A DNA stretch of 64,000 nt from Lewinellaceae bacterium (GTDB lineage Bacteria; Bacteroidota; Bacteroidia; Chitinophagales; Saprospiraceae). Positions 53,553 to 61,716 of the stretch are shown here, one piece after another. The stretch covers positions 1 to 64,000 of the forward strand of contig JACJYH010000003.1 of the NCBI GenBank assembly GCA_020636195.1. The letters are read 5' to 3'. Numbering within the stretch: position 1 is the stretch's first letter; each line of letters opens with the position of its first letter. Below the pieces are notes generated by a model that was not told the DNA's origin, made no database searches, and saw only the letters and a list, made by a program, of their open reading frames with translations. The translations under genes and the position numbers were made by a program.

Positions 53553-56105
53553 TTAATTCTTCATATATTTCTCTACAGGCTCAGCAGCCATGTTTGATGT
53601 TTCTTCTTCAGTTTTTTCCTCACCCCACACTTTAGCAATCCTATTCTTAATCTTCTGCTCAAAAATTTCAATGAGCTGCTTGTTGGCATTCACCAATTCC
53701 TGCTCTTTTTCGATTTGTGCTACGATTTGGCGTTGGGTTTCAAGTTGAATTTTTGGTACGGGAATTCTATAGATAATGTCCTTGTTCAAATTTGCCATAG
53801 TAACCCCTCGACTATTAGTAGTTAGGAAATCTATTGTCGAATTACTCGCTAAAATGTACGAATAGAACATTCCATTTTGGTTTTTAGGAAAACGAATTAT
53901 TAAACTGCCTGTGCCGCAAAACCAACCATTTTGCTCATCTTTTATGTAAGCTAATCGTCCCATTTCTCCTCTTCGCCCCAAAATTATGTCACCCGATTTT
54001 AAAAAATACTGCGGTAAACTCTTAGCCTTTTCAACAGAGATAGATTCTAATGGTATAATTTGCCCTTCTTGTATGTGTTTAGGGTTTATTATTGGAATTC
54101 CATTTTTGACATAATCGGATTTGTGTAATTGAGTTCCAAATGGCCCTATTTGAATACTTTCACAAACTTCTTGTAACTCCACCATGTCCCAATCAGGGTC
54201 AATGTCTATTTTGGGTTTGTAGTTAGCTACAACGGCTTTGGCACCATCTATTATTTTCTGGTAGGACTCTATTTCTGCTACGATTTCTTCCTGAATGGAT
54301 AATGGGGGAAGGGGGATTTGGATTGAACGAAGTTTTGCCTGATTTAACTTGGGAACAGTTACACCTGTTATGAATGGACTTAAATCCATGTAATTCAACA
54401 TTTCTACGAGAAACAAGTCCAAAATTTTTGTTCGGATAGGTCGCAAAACATGAGCATGATTGTTTACCCAATATTTTCCTTCGGCAATAAATGCCGTTTT
54501 GTCTCCCGATTCCCATTTTGCTCCATCTTCGCCAACCAAAACAAGTTTTTCATCAAAAATGTATTCATGTACATAGTCTAAAATACCTGTTGCTCCATAA
54601 TATGGATATTCACCTTCTGTTCTATCTGATTTTGTAATTGGCTTCCTTAAACTATCAAGCACTTCTACAATATTTCCAAGTTCTTCCGTTTCAAAACTTG
54701 TATGATGAAGAGTTTCATTTGCTTTATACCTTTCTCCACTCAAATTGTAATCCCCATTAGCCGCTATTTCAGTTCTTAAAACTGTATGAGCAATTAAGGA
54801 ATCAGGAATTTCACCTGATGCCACAAATTCATGGGTTAGGGCAATGGCTTCTTCCAATTGGCTGCCTTTTACGGCTGTTCGCTGTGCCCCAAGGTTGTAG
54901 CCATCATTGTCAATTTTCACAAACAGTATCTCTTTGCGTTGCTTGGCAAGGGCTTTGTCCATCAATAAAATGGATGTTTTTACACCACTGTAGGGGTTAA
55001 ACACGCCTGCGGGCAAACTAACTACGGCATAGAGATAGTCTTCTACCAGCATTTTCCGCAAGGCCTTGTAGGCCGTTCCGCTTTGGAAAATCACACCTTC
55101 GGGCACAATGATTCCTGCCTTTCCCTTGGGGTTCAGGTGTTCGGCTATGTAGTCCACAAACAGCACTTCTGAGCGGTTGCTGGCAATAGTAAATTTCTTG
55201 TGTGGTCGTATGCCTCCTTTCGGACTCATAAAGGGCGGATTTGCCAAAACCACATCAAAGTTTTCGTTCCATCGGTCTTCACTGCTTAAGGTGTCGTACT
55301 CGTTTATATGCGGATCAGAAAAGCCATGCAGGTACATATTCACCAAGCTCAAGCGCACCATGTCGGGCGAAATGTCGTAACCTGCAAAGTTCTTAATCAG
55401 TTTTTTTCGGTCGTCAGGCGTTAAGCCATCTGCATTCAGTACAAATTTATCCTCATCAGATAATTTATTGTATTCATAAATATTTAAACTATCCTTATTA
55501 TTGGATGAATATTTCAGCAGAATATGCTTGTAAGCCGAAATCAAGAATCCGGCAGTTCCACAAGCTGGGTCAAGAATGGTGTCGCCCTTGTCTGGGTCAA
55601 TAATCGCTACCAAAAAATCAATGATGTGCCTGGGCGTTCTAAATTGCCCGGCATCTCCTTGACTGCCCATTACGGAAAGCAAGTATTCAAAGGCATCGCC
55701 CAATTTTTCGCTGTGGGTGTATTCAAATTCGCCTATGGTTTTCAGGAATAGTTTTAGCGTTTCAGGATCACGATAGGGCAAATAGGCATTATTGAAAATA
55801 TCCCGAAACAGTGTGGGAATGTTTGGATTTTTCTCCATGCTTTCAATGGCATCCGAATACAAGCGAAGCATTTCTGCAGCGGTTACCTTAGTATCAAACA
55901 GTCTGTCCCAACCGTATTTTTCATAATCATCTGAAAAGAATTTTGCCGAACCGCCCAATTCAATGGCTTCCTTGTCCATATCGTCCATGAACTTGTAAAT
56001 CAAACCAATGGTGATTTGCTCGATCTGTGCTTTTGGGTCGGGCAATTTACCCACTAAAATATCACGGCAATCGTCTATTCTTTTTTTTGTAGAGGTATCT
56101 AACAT
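53553..56105 (-). CDS. hsdM: Type I restriction-modification methyltransferase/specificity fusion (HsdM-HsdS)
   Basis: An 850-residue fusion. Residues 1-450 are a type I N6-adenine methyltransferase: helical N-terminal domain (RIDDCRDILVGKLPDPKAQI), motif I DPACGTAGFL and motif IV VVLANPPF. Residues about 465-830 are two target-recognition domains with the usual connecting helices (LPPLSIQEEIVAEIESYQKI; LETQRQIVAQIEKEQELVNA). So one chain carries both M and S functions; no separate hsdS follows. The methylase half is about 40-53% GC by line and the recognition half about 28-38%, suggesting a swapped specificity domain. The ATG at 56103-56105 is preferred to an upstream TTG. Confidence 0.92.
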   Translation of the reverse strand: MLDTSTKKRIDDCRDILVGKLPDPKAQIEQITIGLIYKFMDDMDKEAIELGGSAKFFSDDYEKYGWDRLFDTKVTAAEMLRLYSDAIESMEKNPNIPTLFRDIFNNAYLPYRDPETLKLFLKTIGEFEYTHSEKLGDAFEYLLSVMGSQGDAGQFRTPRHIIDFLVAIIDPDKGDTILDPACGTAGFLISAYKHILLKYSSNNKDSLNIYEYNKLSDEDKFVLNADGLTPDDRKKLIKNFAGYDISPDMVRLSLVNMYLHGFSDPHINEYDTLSSEDRWNENFDVVLANPPFMSPKGGIRPHKKFTIASNRSEVLFVDYIAEHLNPKGKAGIIVPEGVIFQSGTAYKALRKMLVEDYLYAVVSLPAGVFNPYSGVKTSILLMDKALAKQRKEILFVKIDNDGYNLGAQRTAVKGSQLEEAIALTHEFVASGEIPDSLIAHTVLRTEIAANGDYNLSGERYKANETLHHTSFETEELGNIVEVLDSLRKPITKSDRTEGEYPYYGATGILDYVHEYIFDEKLVLVGEDGAKWESGDKTAFIAEGKYWVNNHAHVLRPIRTKILDLFLVEMLNYMDLSPFITGVTVPKLNQAKLRSIQIPLPPLSIQEEIVAEIESYQKIIDGAKAVVANYKPKIDIDPDWDMVELQEVCESIQIGPFGTQLHKSDYVKNGIPIINPKHIQEGQIIPLESISVEKAKSLPQYFLKSGDIILGRRGEMGRLAYIKDEQNGWFCGTGSLIIRFPKNQNGMFYSYILASNSTIDFLTTNSRGVTMANLNKDIIYRIPVPKIQLETQRQIVAQIEKEQELVNANKQLIEIFEQKIKNRIAKVWGEEKTEEETSNMAAEPVEKYMKN

Positions 56106-56208
56106 ATACTTATCTTTTTTAAACAATAAGCCGGAAGCTCATATTTGTGCATGGTATCTTGTATGGTATAAAACAAAATTATATTTTCTACAGTGCCCAC
56201 GTCCATTT

Positions 56209-57690
56209 TTATTTTAACTTCTTTTTTAAGGTCCTGCCCTTTTGGCTCAACCTGTATTTTTGATTTTTACTGGTAGGCTTGTCGGGTATTGTCAATTCTA
56301 TAAATCCTTGATTAAGCGCTTCATTGATGAATGATTTCCTAAAATATTCCCTATCTTTTATGTTTACTTTTTCCTGCAATTCTTCTCTTGACTCATCACC
56401 TTTGATGACCTTTATCAAAAGCTCAACTTGCGGGGTAACTTGCGGGGTAACTTGCGGGGTATCTTGCGGGGTATCATGTGCGACACTCCTGAATAATTCG
56501 ACCCGAAATCCAATATCCTGGATAAACAGGGGATCTGGCAGACCATTTTCTTTTAGTTTTTTTATCATGTCTTCCGTACCTGTGCCCAACTGTTCTATAT
56601 ATCCGGCCAAATAAAGAGGATGAGCCAGTAGTGGATTATGCGGTACAGAATTGTGCAATTGCCTGAGATGCTCAGTAGTCCAGCCCATTGGCAGACTACC
56701 CGGATTGCTGATTTCCAGTCTGTTTTGGTATAAAATGACCTCAACTCCTGCATGACTGGTATAGTCTCTATGAGCCAATGCATTGATGATAGCCTCGGCC
56801 ACTACTTCACGTGGCAGCTCATATTGACCGCTCACGGCTGTAGTTTCCTTTCGTGTACCCACACTATAATTGAGCCTCGATAGTACAAATTCAATCGATT
56901 CATCCACCATGGCAAATATATCTCCGGTCACAATTTTATATGCAGGAATTGGTTTCGTCTTGGTCTCCCCGTGAAAAACAGCACATTTTACGACAGCTGA
57001 TGGGAAAAATCGCTGCGGTTCATGCCCAAAAAGCAACAGAGCAGCATTGGTAAGCTTGCCAAAACTTGTCAGATGCAAATGGTGCAAGACATCTGTCATT
57101 GGTGTGTGATCAGGCAGTGGAAAGCCCCTGCGGTTTTGTGCCAACCGGATGAAGCCCGATACCTTCTTAGCGTCTATATCATCTAATGTAGCTTGTGTAC
57201 ACAACCGGGTGTCGAAGGGCCCATGCTGGATGTATTGTTTCTCTTCAAGATACCGAACCAAACTTTGATAGACCGCCTGCAAAAGCCCGGATATATCAGA
57301 AAATTTACTGCGGATGAGGCTTGTTTCTATCTTACCAATAAATCTATTGGTGTCTACTTCTCTTTCACTGATTTGGTGACTTGTAAGAAAAATAAACTTT
57401 GTTTTGTTGAGTCGTAGTGCTTCATCAAACTCCCTTTCTGTAGGCGAAACGCCTTCTGAATCTTTAAAACCATATTTACTTCCTATTAAACCAAGATATA
57501 CAGTACTATGTGCTACCTCTTTCATAAATACCTGCTGGGCGGAGGAATCCATAGATGGTAGCTCCTCAAATATAAAAGGACTAAAAAACTTGCCAAGTAA
57601 TACATCAGACCTTAAATACGCTACCAGTGCTTTTCGCTCACTGCTAAACTCACTCTGCACGCTACTAATAAATACTTTTATCTTATCCAT
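56209..57690 (-). CDS. DUF4062 protein with AlbA-type ATPase C-terminus, inside the restriction operon
   Basis: A 493-residue cytosolic protein. Residues about 3-100 are a DUF4062 domain (KVFISSVQSEFSSERKALV; HSTVYLGLIGSKYG), a TIR-related fold. Residues about 160-400 match the C-terminal part of AlbA_2/HATPase_c_4 proteins (GKLTNAALLLFGHEPQRFFP; REVVAEAIINALAHRDYT; GTGTEDMIKKLKE). A TPQV-repeat linker (about 405-422) leads to a winged-helix end. It starts 2 bases after the hsdR stop and is followed by hsdMS, so it is co-expressed. It may sense phage or repair stress and add a second layer to the restriction system; no activity can be proven from sequence. Confidence 0.8.
   Translation of the reverse strand: MDKIKVFISSVQSEFSSERKALVAYLRSDVLLGKFFSPFIFEELPSMDSSAQQVFMKEVAHSTVYLGLIGSKYGFKDSEGVSPTEREFDEALRLNKTKFIFLTSHQISEREVDTNRFIGKIETSLIRSKFSDISGLLQAVYQSLVRYLEEKQYIQHGPFDTRLCTQATLDDIDAKKVSGFIRLAQNRRGFPLPDHTPMTDVLHHLHLTSFGKLTNAALLLFGHEPQRFFPSAVVKCAVFHGETKTKPIPAYKIVTGDIFAMVDESIEFVLSRLNYSVGTRKETTAVSGQYELPREVVAEAIINALAHRDYTSHAGVEVILYQNRLEISNPGSLPMGWTTEHLRQLHNSVPHNPLLAHPLYLAGYIEQLGTGTEDMIKKLKENGLPDPLFIQDIGFRVELFRSVAHDTPQDTPQVTPQVTPQVELLIKVIKGDESREELQEKVNIKDREYFRKSFINEALNQGFIELTIPDKPTSKNQKYRLSQKGRTLKKKLK
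56425..56472. repeat. 12-bp in-frame tandem repeat (TPQV linker)
   Basis: Four copies of a 12-base unit, (A/A)ACTTGCGGGGT-like (three AACTTGCGGGGT, one ATCTTGCGGGGT). On the coding strand it encodes TPQV repeats between the ATPase part and the winged helix. Copy-number change would alter the linker length without a frameshift. Confidence 0.85.
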
Positions 57691-57692
57691 AG

Positions 57693-60221
57693 TTAAGCAG
57701 CGAATTTATCAAGGTTTACATAATCCTTAATGTATTCAGGAATCACTAAGCGGTATCTGGCAGCTACCTCTTTGAATTGTGAAATGGTTAGCGTTGGGTG
57801 TGTTTGCAATGCTTGAAAATCTTTTGAAGAAATGATTTTCCTGATGTCTTGGTCAATGATGTATGCCTTGAAGAAATATTTTAATGCTCTCACATTTACA
57901 TCTTCATCAGGTGGATAAATGGAAATGAATTTGTCAAACTCCTCGTCCAGCAATTCATCTTTTGATTTGAATTTTGGAATGATACCAAAAATCTTTTCAA
58001 CCACTTCACGAATGGAAACCTTACGGTCTATCTTTGCAGCTTTTCTGATTTTTTCAAGATTGAAATATTCCTCAGGTTTATCGAATATCTCTTGCTGAAT
58101 ATGGCTTACTACATGTTCCCAATTTCCAAGTTCGACATGCTTCTTAATGATGTCGTCCATGATGATGCGGTCTTCAAATTTCTTGAATAACATCCGGTCA
58201 ATCTTCATCCCTTCATAACCGATTTGCTTTTCGTTTACAGTCATCAAAGGATCAGGACGATAACTAGTGTATTTGTCAATGTCTATGCCAACGTCATTGC
58301 CTTCTCCACCAACTTTTTTAGGTATAGGAAGTTTTAGTTTTTCGTCATAGTTAAATTTATCTTCAAAATATTCGCAGTTGGCAAAAAAGTCAAAGAGTTT
58401 ATAAACATCTTTTTCAAGTCGTTGGGTTTCATCTTCGTTAAGTTCGTTTTTGAACGTGTATTCAAAGGTGTTTTTGCGAGTTCCTCGGCCTTTTATCTGT
58501 ACAAAATCCGCAGGGCTGAAAATCGGTCGCATCATGCAGATGTTGAGCAAATCAGGACAATCATAGCCAGTGGTCATCATGCCCACGGTTACACAAATCC
58601 TGGTCTTATCAGACTTATATCCTTCCAGCCAAGTAGTTCTACCATTAAGTTTTTGATTTGAAAAGTTGATGGTCATTTGTTGCGCATCGCCTACCTGAGA
58701 AGTCACTTGCACAGCAAAGTCAGAATTGTACATCCCTGGGTAAAGTTGTTCGGCAAATTCATTGAGGATTTCTGTGAGTTTGCGAGCATGATTTTGACTG
58801 ACAGCAAAGATGATGGTCTTGCCAATTTCATTGGTTATAGGGTCACGCAAAGCATTTTCTAAAAAAGTCTGACAGAAAACCCTGTTAGTTTTTTCAGAAA
58901 AAAACTTTTTTTCAAAATCACGAGAAACAAAGGTTTCAGATTCTTCACCTTCCTCTGTGGTCAAGGTAATTGCATAACCTTCGTCAGAAAGCAATTGGGT
59001 GGTTATTTCAGTTCGTGCATCTAAAACTTTTGGATTGATGAGATAACCATCTTTCACCCCATCCAAAAGCGAGTAACGAAATGTAGGGTCGCCACCTTCA
59101 CATCCGAAGGTTGAGTAGGTATCTCTCAACATTCTTCGTTCAATTTCTCTTGGGTCGTTTTCTTTTACTTTATCAGGGTCAACGCCTTTTAGGTAATCTC
59201 TTGGTGTAGCGGTCAAGCCTAATTTATACCCATGGAAATATTCAAAAACCGCTCTGGCATTTCCTGAAATAGAACGGTGGCTTTCATCAGAAATTATCAG
59301 ATCAAAATCCGTAGGCAAAAAATCATAGCGGTATTTGTCATTAAACATTAGCGATTGGATGGTGGTAACTACAATGTCTGCTTTCTGCCAATCGCTTTTA
59401 TGTTCTTTATAAATGAAGGTGCTGTAATCCGGTTTGAGATATTGTTTAAATGCTTTCGATGCTTGGTGTTCCAATTCTAAACGGTCAACCAAAAACAAAA
59501 CTCGACGAGAGTTTTGAGTTCTCAGGAATAATCGAATAACTGCTGCGGAAGTCAAGGTTTTTCCTGTGCCTGTTGCCATCTCGAACAAGAATCGGTCTTT
59601 GCCGTCCGCAACTGCTTTTTGTAAGGCTTCAATTGCTTTAAGCTGATAATGTCTTAGAAATCTGAGTCCGTTTGCCCAAACAAAATCTTTACTGGCCTCT
59701 GGTGTCCCTTTCCATTCAGGTCGCTCCGCATAATCTGGCATTTGGATAGAAGCAATATAGTCAATAGCCACTTTTTCATTGGCTAAAGCTTTGCGGTCAG
59801 GATTCCATGCTTTAATTGCTCCGATTTCTGAAGGCGAAGGAAATTTGTAAATCGGTTTTGGATTTCCTTTGGTTACATCCCAAAAGTAGTGGACGATACC
59901 ATTTGAAAAAATCACATATTGAGCACCAACAGTATTGCTGTACTTTCTTGCTTGTTCTTTGGCTACAAGAGGATGAAGGCTTTCCTTTTTTGCTTCTAAT
60001 ACGCAAATCGGTTTATTGTTGGTGTCAACCAAAAGAAAGTCAAGTGAACCATTTTTTGTCTTTTCGTAATCATTTCCCCATGCGTCAATTTCTCTTTGGC
60101 TAATTTTCACATGGTTTTCCAGAAGAATGTTTGCTTTTCCTTTTTCATTGTCAAAGAATCTCCAACCCGCTTCTTCAAGCAGTTGGTTTATTTTGATTCT
60201 TGCATGAGCTTCATTTTTCAT
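57693..60221 (-). CDS. hsdR: Type I restriction enzyme, R subunit (HsdR)
   Basis: An 842-residue motor/nuclease subunit. A PD-(D/E)xK nuclease lies at the N-terminus (D61 in LDFLLVDTNN and E76-A-K78 in VCVLEAKKE-like position). An SF2 translocase follows (Walker A MATGTGKTLTSAA with K221; SDESHRS at 311-317; GRGTRKNTF), then a helical C-terminal domain. It forms the HsdR2M2S complex with the fused HsdMS chain and cuts unmodified DNA after translocation. The start is ATG 60219-60221. It is the first gene of the operon, with DUF4062 2 bases after it. Confidence 0.95.
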   Translation of the reverse strand: MKNEAHARIKINQLLEEAGWRFFDNEKGKANILLENHVKISQREIDAWGNDYEKTKNGSLDFLLVDTNNKPICVLEAKKESLHPLVAKEQARKYSNTVGAQYVIFSNGIVHYFWDVTKGNPKPIYKFPSPSEIGAIKAWNPDRKALANEKVAIDYIASIQMPDYAERPEWKGTPEASKDFVWANGLRFLRHYQLKAIEALQKAVADGKDRFLFEMATGTGKTLTSAAVIRLFLRTQNSRRVLFLVDRLELEHQASKAFKQYLKPDYSTFIYKEHKSDWQKADIVVTTIQSLMFNDKYRYDFLPTDFDLIISDESHRSISGNARAVFEYFHGYKLGLTATPRDYLKGVDPDKVKENDPREIERRMLRDTYSTFGCEGGDPTFRYSLLDGVKDGYLINPKVLDARTEITTQLLSDEGYAITLTTEEGEESETFVSRDFEKKFFSEKTNRVFCQTFLENALRDPITNEIGKTIIFAVSQNHARKLTEILNEFAEQLYPGMYNSDFAVQVTSQVGDAQQMTINFSNQKLNGRTTWLEGYKSDKTRICVTVGMMTTGYDCPDLLNICMMRPIFSPADFVQIKGRGTRKNTFEYTFKNELNEDETQRLEKDVYKLFDFFANCEYFEDKFNYDEKLKLPIPKKVGGEGNDVGIDIDKYTSYRPDPLMTVNEKQIGYEGMKIDRMLFKKFEDRIIMDDIIKKHVELGNWEHVVSHIQQEIFDKPEEYFNLEKIRKAAKIDRKVSIREVVEKIFGIIPKFKSKDELLDEEFDKFISIYPPDEDVNVRALKYFFKAYIIDQDIRKIISSKDFQALQTHPTLTISQFKEVAARYRLVIPEYIKDYVNLDKFAA

Positions 60222-60674
60222 TCTTCAATTTACTATTAGTCAGCAATGACACAACATGCTCTCGTGGTTTTATGAGCGTTGGTCCCGATTGCTATCGGGT
60301 TATCGGCAAAAACCAAATTAGCTATTTGTGCGTTCGGCTTTATCAGCATGGAATACTACACCTATGTTTAAATAAGTCCCCTACACAAATGCTTATATGT
60401 CTGCTATATTTATCATTTGGAATCATGAGTAGGTATCTTATCACAAGCAAAGTTATATAAATTTTGTATTTCATTCATTTGCGATGTATCGATTTATTTG
60501 TAATAATTATTCATTTTCTTTCTAGGAGATGAACACTACTCTACTTTTTTACATAAATCCTATATAAAACAGTTTCGAGAATACATAGGCACAAATAATG
60601 AAGTTCAATGAGATTCACAATATGCGATTGCGAACCTGACTTTCATTCCGCTGCAAATAGGAGATAAGGCAAAG
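60222..60674. other. Intergenic region upstream of the restriction operon
   Basis: These 453 bases contain a hairpin CCCGAT-TGCT-ATCGGG (60284-60299), which resembles a short intergenic repeat seen in Bacteroidota. No gene is supported, and a promoter for hsdR was not located. Confidence 0.5.
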
Positions 60675-61289
60675 TTATTTTACTTGGATTTTTCTTTTTC
60701 TACATAATCCAATCATTTGTCCCATGCCAACGCCAAAGAATGTTCTATATTTATTTATTTGTACTAGGGAATATATGGACAATCCAGTAAACCTGAAGAA
60801 TGGAAATTCTATTTTAGGATTTATTATTAAACTTATGGCTTTATATTCTTTATAATTCCATGAGTAGTTTTCTGCCCAATAAATATTAGTATTTTTTTGC
60901 CAATTTTCAGGCTCTTTAATTGTTGTAAATCCTATCCCAAGTGATAAGTTTGCTCGCAAAGTTCCACTTGCATTTAGTGTATATATTTTACCCAAACTGA
61001 TATTATAATTTTTAAATTTGTCATAGGGGATTGAAAACTCATCACTTAATATCCAAATAAGGTGATATTTATAGTCTTCAGGTTGTGATTTAGGTTTTCT
61101 TCGGTTTCCGCTATAGCCAACCTTGAATGAAAATTTGTCCTTATAGATGTAATTTAAATTTAAGTCAATTCCTGAATAATTGCCGTTATTCGCTTCTATA
61201 GCAGAATAAATTGCATGATTTTCAACAAATTGAGCATGAGAAAAATTGATGCAAACTGAAAATAGGAATATTGTTATTATTCGTTTCAT
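60675..61289 (-). CDS. Hypothetical exported protein, outer-membrane barrel-like
   Basis: A 204-residue protein with a clear signal peptide (MKRIITIFLFSVCINFSHAQ). The mature part has alternating strands (NHAIYSAIEANNGNYSGIDLNL; FSFKVGYSGNRRKPK; TLRANLSLGIGFTTI), consistent with a small outer-membrane barrel. It has no named family that I recognise. It is the first gene beyond the restriction operon, separated from it by 453 bases, and about 430 bases from the next large gene. Confidence 0.65.
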   Translation of the reverse strand: MKRIITIFLFSVCINFSHAQFVENHAIYSAIEANNGNYSGIDLNLNYIYKDKFSFKVGYSGNRRKPKSQPEDYKYHLIWILSDEFSIPYDKFKNYNISLGKIYTLNASGTLRANLSLGIGFTTIKEPENWQKNTNIYWAENYSWNYKEYKAISLIINPKIEFPFFRFTGLSIYSLVQINKYRTFFGVGMGQMIGLCRKRKIQVK

Positions 61290-61716
61290 AAATTAGGTAC
61301 AATATTTGTGTTTTCTATTGTTCTTTCCGGAAACATAAGTTCATTTTTAAAATGTCTATCACATTGCTTTATCACAAGTTCATATCGAAAACAAAGCTAA
61401 CCAAATTTTAGATATCAACCAAGCGTGTACACTATTTTTATTTTACATCACACGCACACGAGTTGATTTTGTAGCAAGACAATTATCTCGCGGATTGAAC
61501 ATAGGACTTTGAGGCAAATGAGCAACATTTTGAGTGGAAATGGACTTTCCCATCATAGCAGACACAATGTAGTCTCTATCAAACTCTAATGAATTCGCTG
61601 TAGAAAAATAGATTTTAAAAATGCAACGTAAGAAAAATTTGGAGCAGCATATCCGGTAAGATATTCAGCCGCTCCAACATAATTTTCAAAAAGTATAGTA
61701 TAATCTAATTCAAAAA
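61290..61716. other. Intergenic region with a decayed open frame
   Basis: These 427 bases hold a minus-strand frame open from 61443 to 61664 with coding-like composition (VSAMMGKSISTQNVAHLP) but no start I trust, overlapping the terminator of the next gene. It may be a decayed gene. Nothing else is seen. Confidence 0.4.
61641..61675 (-). terminator. Terminator of the right-edge T9SS gene
   Basis: GGAGCGGC pairs with GCTGCTCC (one wobble), with an inner ATATC/GATAT stem. It is followed on the minus strand by AAATTTTTCTTA. It starts about 40 bases after the stop codon of the gene at 61717. Confidence 0.8.

Noticed and set aside
61443..61664. Minus-strand open frame with coding-like composition
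   Set aside because: It has no convincing start, overlaps the terminator of the next gene, and matches no family I know. At most it is a decayed remnant.
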